Made by a program: the position numbers and the translations under genes
Assembly: GCF_030704535.1 (NCBI RefSeq)
Contig: NC_081817.1
Location: forward strand, 7,136,001 to 7,200,000
From: Vitis vinifera
Lineage: Eukaryota > Streptophyta > Magnoliopsida > Vitales > Vitaceae
Direction of reading: 5' to 3'
Length of the DNA: 64,000 nt
The notes under the pieces: generated by a model
What the model saw: the letters and a program-made list of their open reading frames with translations, nothing else
Told to the model about the DNA's origin: nothing
Database searches by the model: none
Part shown: positions 41,615-55,294 of the stretch, piece after piece
Layout: each line of letters starts with the position of its first letter
Position numbering within the stretch: position 1 is the first letter of the stretch

Positions 41615-42650
41615 CAACCATATTTTGATCGGTTTGCACATTCCTTTAGTTTTTGACTAAAATCCAATTTTGAGTGGAATATCAATCCAAGCTTACGGTC
41701 TTAAATAAATTGGATAATTCTTGACTTTGATGATTTTATCAATACTCATGCGAGGATAGGAATGCATGGACTAGATTTTTGTATATCAATTGACGACTAG
41801 GTGAAACCCCCTACATAAAAATCCTTTTTTTAAAAAAACCTTATGTTGCTAGCTTGTTCAATTTATTGCGTCTCTAAAAAGAAATTTTAATTTGACCTAC
41901 TTATAATGATCATGAAATTTTTCCTGTGGTTATATGATATAGTAGACTTCTTGAACTTGATTTTAGAACCTTGTTTGAGTTGAAAAACAATTTTGAAGTA
42001 GGAGTTATGAGATAATCTTTTGATGAGTTCTATTCTTGCCCAGTTCTGGAACCCATATTGTTTTTGTGATTTTTTAATTATTAGATAAATTTGTAAATTT
42101 GTTTTGGTATTTTTCCTTAATTCTAAACTTCCTAAAATTGATTTTAGACACATAAAACATTGAAAAAAAATATTTTCCTAATTGAAAGATATAATTTTCC
42201 TTTATCATCCCCACTGCACTATCCCAATTTTGAATAGAAAGGCTATTTGTTTGTTTTTAAATTGATTTGCATGTTTTCTTGCTTTGAAATTATTTTTCTT
42301 ATAAAATAGACATTTTGAATATATTTTGTGCTATTTTGCATGATTTTATCATACATCTAGGTTGGTTAAAAAATTCAGTTTATGCATATGATTGAATTAT
42401 GTCCTATTCTGGACCTTTTGAGATATTTTTATAAATTGGAATTAAATGGAACCTTAATAATATGTTTGGCCACTTTGATAATAAACTAGACATGAGGAGA
42501 TGTTCCTTGAAAAGTTTTGTAACTAAATTCACAATTTAGATATTTTTTTAGGATTTGTTTTGTGAACTTTTTGTTATGATTATGTGTTGGAATTTCTATA
42601 TAGTGCTCATATGTTTATTTAATCTAGAGTTAATTGACTTATTTTGAGTT
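41061..42650. other. AT-rich, probable LTR or leader of the following copia remnant
   Basis: No gene. It holds a (TA)n run near 41586-41612 and T-rich sequence. Its position before a gag remnant suggests a decayed LTR or leader, but I could not place the ends. Confidence 0.3.
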
Positions 42651-45317
42651 GAGCTTGTGTATTGTAATATAGACATATTGAGGATGTTTCCTAATTTTTT
42701 TCATGATGAACTAACGTTTTTATATTTATTCTTTATAGGAATCAATTATTCTTATTGGAAAATTAGAATGACATGGTTTCTAAAATTTATTCACTATAAT
42801 TTTTGGGATGTCATCCAAAATGGTTCCCATATTCCAAAGAAAATTGAGAATGGAATAACTATTCCAAAATCTAGCCAAGAATAGGGCGATCTTGACAAAA
42901 AGAAAGTTGAACTAAATGTAAGAGCTATTTAGTATTTACATTGTGCAATTGTAGGAAAGAGTATAATTGTGCTTGCCAATGTAATCTGCCAAGAACATTT
43001 GGAAACTTTTAAAAATAACTCATGAAGGAAAAAATCAAGTTAAAAAATGTAAAAATAATATTCTTATGCATAATTATGAGTTATTTTCAATGAAAGACAA
43101 TAAATCTATTATCAAGATGTTCACTAGATTCACCGACATTATCAAGGAACTATAAGCCTTGGGAAAAGTATAAATTGAATAGGTAGAATTATAAAAGTGT
43201 AATGCTTATCTATTTAAATAAATTGATTGACTCTTGTTTCTTTAGTTTTAGCTATTACATCACATTCATTTCTCGTATATATTATTTTAAATTTAGTCAA
43301 AGTTTAGAACAAGTGACTAATAGCGAATTCACCTTCGCTAGAATTGAATGAGCTCATTTTCACAATTGAAATCAAAGTTAGACCTATTTTTTAAGGCTTA
43401 ACTGTCTAAAAGAAAATGAATAATTCATAAAATTCATCCCTTGTGGAAGAGTTTTCAATTAATAGACCTCAATTCTTTGTAGGAATCGATTTTTCTTATT
43501 GGAAAACTAGGATAATAGGGTTTCTAAAATCTATTGATTGAGAAATTCATCCAATATGGTAAGGTTCTCAATAAACATATCTTTATTCTTTGTGGAACCG
43601 AGTATTCCTATTAAAAAATTAAGATGACATGGTTTCAAAATCTATTAATTATAGTATTTGGGATGTTATTGACAATGGTTCTCATATTTCAACTAAATTT
43701 GAGATTGAAATAGCTATTCCATGTCACGCCCCAAAACCCGCTCCAAGGGCATGACAGTCATTTCACACTTCAAGCCCAAAAACTCAAAGTGGAAACAACA
43801 CAAACATTCATATTGTAATTGAAAAATTACCAATTACCAAATTTTTGTTTAGAGTAGTAGAATAAAAAAAAAAATTCTAAAATCTCCAAATAATAATTTT
43901 TGAAACTAACACATCAAACCAAGTGTCGTTGTCCAAATAACTTCAAACTCAAATAATTCTAATGAAAAATGAATTTTAACATCTAAACAATACTCAAAAT
44001 AAAGAGAGTTTTGACAAAAGTCCTAACAAGCCAATTTTCCCTCCTAACAGTCACTTCTCACCCAAACTGAGGGTACCTAAAAAGTTATCAACAAAAGGGG
44101 ATGAACTCAAAGCCCAATAAGGAATATTAAAACAGTTTCATGGATCAAATAGTTTCAATCATGCTTACAAATATGAGATTTAATGTAAAATCATTTTCAT
44201 AAGAATGTTTGAGTACAAATATGCTAATACATTTTAAGGTGTTTAACCAAACATTTTCCTATATATCAAAATCATTTTATATCCATTTCAAATCAAATAC
44301 ATTTCAATTGTTTTCACTTTGGTTATTAAATAACAAATAGTGCCCATTTAAGTGAGACTTTACAAATAGGTGGCTAGCCTTAAATGTTCCTTTTAAGGTG
44401 GACGAAACCAAACACTACTAGTACTAGTAACCTCTAACCAAACCCCTATAGGCTAGGATACAAATCAATTACATTTCCCACCATGAAAATGTAAAGGTCA
44501 ACTATTATATCCCGTTGACAATGGTAAAAAAGTCAACTATTATATTCCGTTGACATAGGCCAAACAAACCAGAGTCAAATTCTTTATTTTATTTATTCCA
44601 ACTTACAAAAGCAGAAAATCCACAAGTATTTCAATATAAACAAAATAAATGTTATAACACATTTTTTCATACAAAAATATATTTGATCTATGCTTAAAAG
44701 CAAAATTAACAATTACACATTTCAAACAACATATATATAAATTATTTTCTTTTGTAAAATCTATATTAATTTCCCTTACCTCAAAAGAAGTCCTAAAAAA
44801 TTTTGGAGAAAAATAATCCTGGAAAATCTACTCTTCACCTAACAAAGTATAAGAGAAATAACCATTACTATTTATCTAAAATTTTAGTATTCAAATTAAT
44901 GTTTTTTAATTATGAAAGAAAATTTAATCTATTCCTATTTTAGAAAAATGAATAAATTTCTAATTCATATAAAACTTAAATTTTATTTTCAATTTATTTC
45001 TTAGGACACAACATAATTTAATTAAATTGTAATTTATTTCACTAATTAAAATTTATGTTATTTATTAGCTTACACCCATCATTAATATAATTATAATACC
45101 AAAAACCTTCCTTTTATTTGTAAATTCTATTATCTCACTTTCAAGTTTTTGTTTTTTCACTAAACATAACCTATACACAACAACTCTCCATCATTGCTAA
45201 TATATATATATATTAACCACCAAACACTATCCGTACACATCTTCCTTTATTATTAATATTATTTTTATCTTTCCCATCATACTCATTCTTTTTCACACGC
45301 TCAACACCCAATCTTGC

Positions 45318-45357
<40 letters not shown>

Positions 45358-48300
45358 ATATTTTCCAATCCCTTAAGCCACACATAATTGTATATTTATT
45401 TACTCGTTTAATTTTTGAAATTTCATTGCTTAGATCTATTCATCTAAGAAATTTTGAATTTCCCTATTTTCATCAATGGGACAACCTATATTCATAATTT
45501 CAATATTTTGACTTGAAAGTTTTAAATAGATTAACACTAGCCTAAATTAAAATCTTCCAAAGAATTTTTTTTCTTCTTTTCATCTAAAAACTTAAGATTT
45601 CCCAATTTCCAACAATAAATCAACCCAAAATCTTAAATTTCAAATATTTTGATATTAAAAAGAATTAAAAAAAAAAACCATAATCTAAATTAAAAAATTT
45701 CAAAGAATATCTAGCGTATTCAGAACTAACTAACGAATATAATATATTAATTTAGGGTTAAAACCTTACTTAGAAAAATCTGAACTTCAAACTCTAAACC
45801 TCTAACCCTTGAGCCCTATACGATCCCCAATTCTCTAATTTTGGTTGATAGGGTTTTCTAAATAAAGAAGGTAAGAGGAAGATCTAATTTATACCTAGGA
45901 TTAGTAATTGTAAAAGGACTATTTGACCCTTAATTAATTAATTAATTAATTACTTTATAAATTATTATTTTGCCCCTTGAGTAAATTTTGGGATGTTACA
46001 TTCCAAAACCTAGCCAAGAATATGATGAGCTTGGAAAAATGAAAGCTTAACTAAATGCAAGAGCTATTTAGTATTTACATCATGCAATTGATAGGAAAGA
46101 GTATAATCATGTTAGCTGATGTAATCCACCCAAAACATTTGAAGACTTTTAAGATAACTCATGAAAGAAGAAATCAAGTTAAAGAATCTAATATTAATAT
46201 TCTTGTATATAAATGAATTATCTTCAATGAATGATAGTAAATTCATTGTCGAAATGTTTACTAAGTTCATCGACATCATTAGTGGACTCAAATCCTTGGG
46301 AAAAGCATACAAAGAATGAGAGAAAGTTATAAAGATCTAAAGGGCCCTTCCAAAGAGATAGAAGCTTAATATCAAGGAAAACAAGAGGCAAACGACTTAA
46401 CAAAGCTTTTGTTAGAGGAGTTAATTAGCTCTTCGATGACTCATACAATGATAATGAAGAACTATCTAGAAGTGGAAGATAAACAAAAAAGCATAGTTCT
46501 CAAAGCCTCAACAATTGAAGAAGAAAAGAAACTTATTGAAGAAGATGAGGGACTTTGCATTCATTGCATGGAAGTTACAAAAGTTTATCAAGCTTAAGAG
46601 AACAAAAAAAGGAAATTATATCCAAGGGAAGACTTCTCAAACAAAAAGGAATTTCCTAACAAGAAAGAAGTTTCAAGCAATGATACAGAGAAGGAGTTCA
46701 TATGTGAAAATATCCTAATCTTGAAGGCAAATATTATATTTATGTTATTGTATATGACTTTTTGAGACACACATGAGTTCTTTTTCTAAGTCATAAAAAT
46801 GAGGTTTTATTAAAGATTTTCAACATTTTATATCACTTGCATTAGAAGTGACTATGGGGTAACATTGAATTTAAAATTTATGAATTTGAAACATTTTTCA
46901 AAGAACGTAGCATTGAGCATAACTTTTCTACCCTTAGAACTTACCCTTAGAATTCTTCAATAAAATGGGGTACTTGAAATGAAAATTAGAAATTTGTAAT
47001 AAATTATTCATACGGAGAATGTACCAAAATACTTTTAGGTTGAAGTAATTAATAAAGCATGCTATGTTCTAAATGAATTTTAATGAGGCCTATGAGCTTT
47101 GAAAAAAAATAAAAAACATAACATTAGCTATTTTAAAATTTTTTTGTTACAAATGCTTTATCTTAAACACTAAAGACAAATTGGGAAAATTAAATCAAAA
47201 TTTGATGTTGAGATTTTCCATGCCTATTCAACTTTGAGCAAAGTTTATAGAATTTAAAAAAAAAAAAAAAACTTATGGTAGAAGGGTTTATCTATGTAGT
47301 CTTTAAAGTCTATCAATGCTCTTCAAAAATTAAAGAGTAAGAGTTGATGTTGATGTCAATTAGGAGAAGAGCCTAAATAGGATGCAAACTGATAATACTA
47401 AACAACAAATGATGGAATGTATTGAAGTTAAAAAAGAGAAAGATCTTCATTGACACTTTCATTACCGCAACAAGAATAAAAGGAATTGTCAAGAACTTCC
47501 AAAGAATTATATGTTTGTCTCAAACCATCCACAATATCAAATTATAGGTAATTCATCAAATGAGATAAAAAAATCCAAGAAGAGATTAAATGATGGAATA
47601 AAAAAAATAAAGAATCTCGATTAGAAAAAAGATATAGATAGAGAAATGTGTCAAAAAAGAGAGTTTTAAATTGAGTATTTTAAATAGGAAGAAAATGGTC
47701 ACTTTGTATTTAAATGTATCACCAAGAAAAAAAAAGTCATACAAGTCATTGGGAGTGAATCTAAGTCTAATTAAACAAGTGAATGAATCAGAATGTGATG
47801 ATTACACTAACTTCACCATCTTTGTAGATAGTTTCATTGAAATAAACATCTCTTAAAAGAAGTTTTAAGTGAGTTAAACAAAATTAAGTGACTCTGATGA
47901 TGATAACATGAGTTTTAACACAACTTACTAAACATTGTACGAGGAGTACTTAAGCCTTAAAATAGATAAGTTAAGTGGAATGCTTCCAAGAAGAATTTAA
48001 CTAATAAGATTGATGTTTTAAAGAGAGAAAAAAATTTTGGTTAATAAAATCGTATTTCTTGAAAATTAACATCTTGAAATGAAGAAAAAGTGTGATGAAT
48101 TGAAAAAAGAAAATCAAATGTTTAAGGATGAGTTAAGTCTTAGAAAAGAAGAGTCACATCGGAATTCTAAAATGCTTCATGACTTGGTCAATTCAAGACA
48201 TAATTCTTTTTATAAAAGGGGCTTAGATTTGTTGATAGAAGTATGATTCTAAGTAATGTAAAATAGTTTTTGTTAAGCGAAGAAAACCTTTTAAGAAAAC

Positions 48301-48700
48301 CCATTCTCAAATTAAGTTTCATCACACTCATTATGAACAAATGGATACACCTTTAATAGATGTTATAAAAGATTGTTAAATAATAGGTTATTGAATGAGA
48401 ACAAAAGAGTGTCTAAGAAGAGCTTAAAGATTTCTTATAATGGTGAGTTGAAGTAGAGCACTTCAAATGAGAAAATGAAAGTCTTGAGTGTTAAACACAT
48501 GTGGATAAAAAAAAAAAGTTTTTATAGTTCATACCATGCTTAGAGTTAGTGAATCATATAATAAATGTTCACATCATATGACTAGAAACAAAAAAATATA
48601 AAAAATATAAAAAGTCACTTTATTTACTAAACTTGATGGAGAAAATGTTACGTCTAAAAATGGGAATGTAGATAGAGTGAAAAGCAAAGACATCATTTGT
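42650..48700 (+). mobile_element. Decayed Ty1-copia gag/protease region, with nested insertion
   Basis: At 42740-42884 the plus strand reads GINYSYWKIRMTWFLKFIHY, the start of the copia gag (UBN2) domain, followed by stop-ridden continuation to about 43430. A second gag start copy lies at 43440-43720 (FSYWKTRIIGFLKS-like, then SYxKIKMTWFQNLL-like). It is split by the 43722-46000 insertion and resumes at 46001 (CCAAAACCTAGCCAAGAATA). Later pieces (46250-46720) give gag C-terminal wording such as LLEELISSSMTHTMIMKNYL. Near 48560-48670 is a protease-flank-like stretch (HHMTRNK; LFTKLDGENVT). Many stops and frameshifts mean no product. Confidence 0.7.
43722..46000. mobile_element. 2279-bp TG...CA insertion, solo-LTR candidate, with 5-bp target duplication
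   Basis: Begins TGTCACGCCCCAAAACCCGC and ends GGGATGTTACA. The bases TTCCA stand on both sides (43717-43721 and 46001-46005). The sequence it interrupts is a gag remnant that reads continuously once it is taken out. There is no coding content and no second LTR copy inside, so a solo LTR left after recombination is the simplest reading. TGTCACGCCCC-type termini are usual for large gypsy-type LTRs in plants. Inside are (TA)n runs near 45205 and 45328-45352, and an (ATTA)n run near 45933-45955. Confidence 0.8.
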
Positions 48701-49140
48701 GCCCCCACCTGAACTTGATGGAAATATATAAATTGATTCAATTTTAGAATTTAACATCAACATCAACTCAATTGAAAAATAAAGTAGAAAAGTGGACTAG
48801 GTATGAATTTAAATTAGACACCTACAAAGTTTAAGCCTTGAATATTAGCATGAAAAAAATGCAAAATCATAACAATCGCCCACCCTAAAGCTAAAGAAAA
48901 GGTCATCATCCATGAATATAAATATATAGGTCATTGTCCTGAGATATTCACACCAATCTTGGTGCAAGCTAGCTTTACTTACTCGCTCTACTACTCTTCT
49001 TCCCATCACTCATCACTTTGTTGTCTTTCTACATTTACCATGACATTTACAAAGACTTCCTCTAAGTTATGCTTGCTACTTTTTTTTTCTAAAGGTTTTA
49101 TCGAGTGTTTTGCTCTAGAATAACATTGTAAAAGAGGTTA
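48701..49140. other. Unassigned DNA between copia remnant and proline-rich pseudogene
   Basis: No coding signal or bounded repeat recognised. Confidence 0.35.
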
Positions 49141-49264
49141 ATGTTGCTTCCATGGTCACTATCTATGGTTCATTTTCTCTACTACTCATTCACCATCACC
49201 AAAGCCCTAACATCCACCTTTTTACCTAAGACCTCCTTTGGTAGATTCACCTCCATTAACTCCT

Positions 49265-49846
49265 CCTTATCACCACAACCACCACCATATGCCCTCATTG
49301 GTATCATCACCCATTCACAAACCGCCAATGCTAATTTAGCACCCACCACTAGCTCAAACACCCCCAACACCAACTTATCATCCATTACTAATTCACGCAC
49401 CTCCACCACCAACTTGTAAACCACCATCAATCCTTACATCACTTCATTCACCCTCATTGAGTCTTCCACCAGTTTAGTCACCTCTACTACCAACTTTTAC
49501 GCCCTCTCCACCTCATGCACCCCCATTAAGTCCACTATTTGTTCAAATGTCTACAATACCAACTTTTAAACCACTACCAACTCTTACTCCCTCCCTATCC
49601 CGTACACCTCAATCAAGTCCACCACTTGTTCAAACACCTCTACCACCAACTTTTAAACCACCACTAGCCCTCACCCCCTTCTTGCTTTGTACACCTCCAT
49701 CGAGTTCAACACCTATTCAAACATACCTACCATCAACATTTAAACCACCACTAGCCCTCACCCCCTTCTTACCTTGTACACCTCCACGAGCTCACCACCT
49801 ATTTAAACACTTAATCTTGAAAAGGTTTTATGTGTTGAAAGTTTAA
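49265..49846 (+). pseudogene. Proline-rich (extensin/PRP-like) pseudogene
   Basis: A single reading frame is rich in Pro, Thr and Ser over ~190 codons. Examples are HPPLAQTPPTPTYHPLLIH, PLLPTFTPSPPHAPPLSP and TFKPPLALTPFL (twice). Two in-frame TAG codons interrupt the early part, near 49338 and 49473, before the open stretch 49547-49846. The last ~230 bases carry two near-identical ~115-bp units around CAACTTTTAAACCACCACTA. Such composition is typical of cell-wall proline-rich proteins, but it lacks a credible signal peptide and may equally be a decayed minisatellite. Confidence 0.5.
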
Positions 49847-52389
49847 AAGCTAACTTAACTAACATAAGACGAGTAAGTTCAATGTTTAATTTTCATAAAA
49901 TTTATACAAGGTATTTGACTTGAATGGTGCATGTGTAATGATTGGCTTTAAAAACTTTTCAATTGTTATGCTTAGTCAAAATATTCTTTCATCATTTTTT
50001 CTTATATGTTGATATTTTAAAATTGAATGTGTTCATAAGTTATGGCAAAATAGATTGTTTCAAAATGAAAAAGAGTATCTCATTGTAAAAATTAAGTTTA
50101 ATAGGGGGGGAGAATTAAATAACAACAATATTATTGATAGTTCAAAAAATCTTGTTCTTTATTTTAGATCAAAACACATGAATATTAGACATCATTTTAT
50201 TCAAGACATGGTAGAAAACAATGTTGTATTATTATAGTATGTTCTTATAATAGATCAAAATAGTTAGCATTCTTGCTATATTTTTAGACGTTTCTAGGTT
50301 TTAGTCACTTAGGAGCTTCATATGTTTTATCAAGCGATTGACTTTAGAATTTGTGTAGGACATCTTTCATACATATCCTTTCATCCTAGATGTCTTCCCA
50401 AGTTTCAAAATATTATTATGTTGTTCTCTTTTATCATAATTGATGAGTTCATGTGTGTGACTTGCTTGTTCTTCTTGCTAAAAAGTTAGTTTGATTCGTA
50501 ATGATCTTTAAAGCTCTAATATATAATCATTTCCACAAGTTGACTAATGAGCATGATATTAAGTCTCTTATTATTTTGATTTGCTTTGATAAGCTACAAA
50601 AAAATAAATAAATAATAATTAATAACATATATCCTAAGTGAGTAAAAGTTTGAAGATGGATATTATGGTTCATGAAAGATGAATAATGATCTTTAGAGTC
50701 CAAATGCAAGTTTATGCCTATGTATTGTACCTTGAAAGGTGAGTAAAGTCACCTTGAATCTTCTTGGTTGCTTGAGATTGTTTTGTTCTTGATTGTTTTC
50801 CTTTTATCTTAGTTAAATAACATATATATATATATATCTTGGAATGATTGTGGCACCCTGACAATATTTTAAATGTAAAAAGTCTCATTATACAATTGGG
50901 ACATCCTTTAAGTTGAAAAGGTCACCTTAGTGATTTTCAATTCTCATTCTTATTTTAAGTGTGTAGGTCATGTGTTTGTAATCATCAAAATGAAAGTTGT
51001 GAAAAAGAAAAAGAAATATCTATTTTGATGGGAATTGAAAAGATTGTGTTAAACAAAAATTTGATCAAGAGAGTACACATTAACTTCAAGGGACATAATC
51101 TTAAATCCATTTAGGTATGAATATGTGTTTTTGAAAATGATTTTTGATTTATAGATAAATATGATCTTATTGGTAGAAATTAATTAACATTCTCATTGTT
51201 TATGGATTCATGATTGAGTCTTCCTTGAGCTTACACTTTCTTGTTAGAGTGTTAATAATCATTTGCTTTTTATCCATGCATACGATGAATTGATTAAATT
51301 TTTGCTTTGTTTTATTTTTTGTTTTTTTGCTCCCTATAGTCTCTTGGAAGCATTTTTTTTTTTATCAACATACATCAATCTAACAAAATGTTAGAAGATG
51401 AGTCTATTATTCTTTTCCTTTTTATCCCTTAAGGCATTGTTATTTAATCATTACAATCATTTTTGTGTTTTTCTTGTAGCTTTTTAGCTTCAAAATAGTC
51501 AAGTATTTTCTTTTTAGTAAGTGTTAGATCAATCTAATCTGAGCTTGATCAATCAATTGTACAAACTACACTTAACCAAGAGCCCATGATCAAATTAATC
51601 CACTATTATAAATGCTAGTTGCATTTACACTTTGCCAATTTCTTGCTAGTATCTTGCATTTAGGCCTTTCCACAGTCCTTGGCTAAGAGATCATGATCAA
51701 AAGGTTGATCAATCCACTATGATTGATGTCTTTTAAGTTTTTCTCAAAAAAAAAAAAACAATCCTAAATTACCCTTGCTTCTGTAGAATTGTATGGTGGA
51801 GCTCTACTATTTCTCAAATTTTATTTGTTATATAGTTTTTGTTTCTAGCAAATTAAAAAGCTCAAAATCTTGAAAAACCTTATCCTCTTCAATTGAACCT
51901 TAAGTTTCAAAATTCAACCAAATGAGATTTTTTTCTTCTCTTATTCCTTGCATTTATTTGTTCATTGTCGAGTTGTCAAAATCTTCCTTCATTGATGACA
52001 TCATCAACTTTCTTGCTATCAACACTTGTCAATCCTATTTTTTTTCCTCTCAATTTCTTCATTTGACTAATTTTAGATTTCCTTTAGTTGTGTCTTCTCA
52101 TAATAGATTTTTTTAGACTATGTTGTAAGCTATCATTCTTGCTTTGGATTGTTTTTGGTTCCTTGCAATGCTAGATATAGCCATTGTTTATTTATTGTGA
52201 GTGCTCTCAATACATTTCCATACTTAAAGTCTATTTCCATGGTGATAGAGCATTTTCTAGAGATTTTGGTTTGACCCCATATGATACAAGTTAAGGAAAG
52301 CTACTTGTGAAAACTTGTTGATATGTGGATACTTGATTTTTGGTGGTCTTGTTGATATAGGTACTTGTTGATATTTTGATACTAGATAT
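49847..52389. other. AT-rich repeat-derived DNA
   Basis: No gene supported. A purine run, AATAGGGGGGGAGAATTAA (near 50100), resembles an LTR polypurine tract, and T-rich sequence follows. A (TA)n run lies at about 50822-50838. Confidence 0.35.
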
Positions 52390-53690
52390 TCTATTTGTGA
52401 AACCAAGGTTTGGTTAATCTCGGTTTTGATGATAACAAAACAAAGTTTGGAACTAATGATTATCTTTCAAGTGTGATTAGGCAAAAAGATTTCCAAAATG
52501 ACAATCACAAAAACAAAATCAAGCCAAAGGGAAATTCATAAGAAGAAGAAGACCTCAAATCAAGACCTATGCTTTATATGATCTCTTTGTAAGGTTGTTG
52601 GTGCACTAGGTCTTTCATGCATTACATTATTAATTTATGCACCAAAATCATTCAAAAGTAATTTTGTTTTAAATCCTTTAAAATTGGATGATTTCATGTT
52701 TTCAACTAAAACCTTGTGTCAAATGTTTTCCAAATTTGTTTAAAAGGTTTTAAGTTGAAAAAGATAGTTAATAATTATTGAGTAAAAAATGGCTCAACCG
52801 ATTGAACCGGATAAAAAACCAGTCAACCTGTTTAGCTCAACTGATTGAGGAGTGTAAACACTTTCTCTCTTCTAGAATGCTTGTTCAACCAGTCAAGGAC
52901 CAGTCAAGGGGCGGTCAAAGGGCGATAAAGGTCCAACGATCACATGTCATGCATTAAATGATAACGACTAGTCAATTGATTGAACCGGAGCTCAACCTGG
53001 CGAACCCTGAATAGCTAGTTTGGTCTTTTTCCTCTATAAAAAGGTTCTAATATTCATTGTTTCAAGATAACTTAAGCTTCTTAAACATTTCTTGAATATA
53101 TTTGAGCCTTGGGAGAGTGTTTTGAGTGTACCATTATTCTAAAACTTACATATCATTAATGCATCTTCTAATCCTAGTTTTTTTTTTTGTGCATTTAAGT
53201 CTAAAGTTTTGTACTAGGATTTTGTGAGAATATGTATAAATCTTTAAGAGAAAAATTCTCAATGTGAGGTATCACTTAGGGATTCTCAATTGTGAGTTAT
53301 CACTTAAGGGGTTGTTCAAGAGTGAGGTATCTCTTGAGGATTGTAAAGGGTGCTTGGAGCCAAAAGTCTAAGAGGGTGAATTAGAACCATAATCCAATTA
53401 TATTGCTTGAAGGCTTGGTTTGGAAGCCTTGAATTAGTGAAACTTCAATCTTGGGATTGAAGCTAGAGGAAAGTGGACGTAGATCGGGTTATGCTGAACC
53501 ACTATAAAAATCTTGTATTTGCATTCTCTATTCCCTACTTTTTTACTTTATAAGCAATTGTCTTTATATTGTTTTATTATATATTTGCATATAATTGTTT
53601 CTTTTATTCACATAATTTAAATTTGCAAAAAAAAAAATCATCACCTTATTCACCATCCCTCTAAGGTTGGATTAGCCCAATTTTTCTAAT
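52390..53690 (+). mobile_element. LTR-like sequence of Ty1-copia (SIRE/Maximus-like) type
   Basis: Contains wording typical of these LTRs in order: TTTTGATGATAACAAAACAA, repeated GAACCGG/CCAGTCAA blocks, a TATA-like TCTATAAAAAGG (about 53034), three GAGGTATC(A/T)CTT-like units (53260-53340), GCTGAACCACTATAAAAATC (about 53490-53512) and TTCACCATCCCTCTAAGG near the right end. Ends and target duplication were not defined. Confidence 0.55.
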
Positions 53691-54086
53691 ACTATTGATG
53701 AATGGTTTTTCCATTATCTTCTCTAAGACAAAAAAATGGGAGAATAATATTTTGTTGATGTTGAATATTTTGTTAATATTTGATAGTGGTACATAGGTAC
53801 CTATTTTTTGATGTGTTGATGTGGATCGTTCCTTAAAATATCTTGTTGAGTGTTTTTATTTTTATTTTTATTTTTCTTTTTTTGTGAGTTGTATCAATGT
53901 TATGAATACTTAGATGCTTCTAGTGCTTTAATTCATAATGTGGAGGTGCTACTAATCTTTATTTGAGATCCATTTGTAGAATTTGTGATTCCTAGGTTGT
54001 GAAGTTGAGTGAGTGTGTCTTATATGAGACCGGGTAGAACATGCTTGTACTCATTCATGTTGAAAAGGGTTTTATCTCAAAATTGT

Positions 54087-55294
54087 GAAAGGGGAAGATT
54101 ATAAGTGTTTTATTTAGGTTGACAATTCCAAGTCAAAAACTCCTAAATGTTCTCCCAACTCAGGGTTACCAAATCCTCTTATGAACTACTTTCCTAGTAA
54201 AGAGCTTCAAGGTATTGAAAACACTTAAGAGGCTAAGGTATACAGTGGAGGTAGTAGATAGGCAAAATCAATCAAAAGGGTTTTCAAATTAATGATTTTT
54301 TTTTAATAAAAAAAAACTTTAGGAAACTAGGCTAGCTATTTTTTCTTGGCTAAGTATTTTTGTGTCATATTTCAAAATTGATCCAATTATATGTAGGATC
54401 AATTCATCTTCAGTTAGAAAAATTTTCAATCACTGGATTAAAGGTTCTACTTCCTATTTAAACTCGAAGTTTTCATTTGAGAGCTTTGGAGAACACTAAT
54501 AGCCATCACACAAATCCATTCTAAATGTGGGTATGTTTATTTTCTAACAAAATCCAACCCACTTTGAAGTTCAATTTTTTTTTTTTTTTGAATGGGTGTT
54601 TCTTAAAGTATGGACTGATTCATTTGGTTCTTCCATCCATTCTCTCTTCATGGTTATTAGGTTAAGATAAAATTCATTTTCTTTTTGTGCGGATTCAAAA
54701 AGAAGCCAAGATCAAGCTTAGTGTAACTCCAAGTTTGCTCCAGAAGCAAGAATTTCGAAAAGGACCGGTGGACTTAAACTAAGTAAAACCTTGAACTTAG
54801 TTTTTGTTCTTCATAGTGGATGATTTCAATCACTTTCGTGGTTTTTTATCTCTATCTCTTTATTAGTTAATTTTCTTTGCATTTATTTGGTTAAGAAAAT
54901 TACCTTGTGTTAATGAGTAGACTAGTAGAGAATTTGATCTAAAATTCGATTGCATAATCCTTGAAATGGTTTGATAGTTTCCAGCTTAGTCTTTGTTTGA
55001 AGTAAAGAATGTTTGGATTTGTGTTTAAAGTAGTCAGAAGTTGACAAAAATTCTTTTTGGAAATGTTGTTACATTTGCATGTAAATTGTATTGAAATATT
55101 ATCAAGAGTATTAATACATCCATTCTTGCATATGATTTAGCATGATTGTGGAAAGAATTGGTAGAGTAAAATATAATATAAAAAATTCTGAGAGACAATC
55201 ATTGTTAGGGAACCATTTTAAAACACCTATTAACCCTCCCCCTCTAGGTGTAATCCATAATTGAGATACATTCAAAATCGGTATCAAAGCGGGC
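54087..55294 (+). mobile_element. Second LTR candidate flanked by polypurine tract and primer site
   Basis: GAAAGGGGAAGATT (54087-54100) resembles a polypurine tract just before an LTR. CGGTATCAAAGCGGGC (55279-55294) resembles the tRNA-Met primer site (TGGTATCAGAGC) just after one, preceded by CCCTCCCCCTCTAGG. The ~1.17 kb between them would therefore be one LTR with internal sequence on both sides. Both sites are degenerate. Confidence 0.4.

Noticed and set aside
49182..49430. 82-codon minus-strand frame rich in Val and Glu
   Set aside because: Antisense shadow of the proline-rich sequence.
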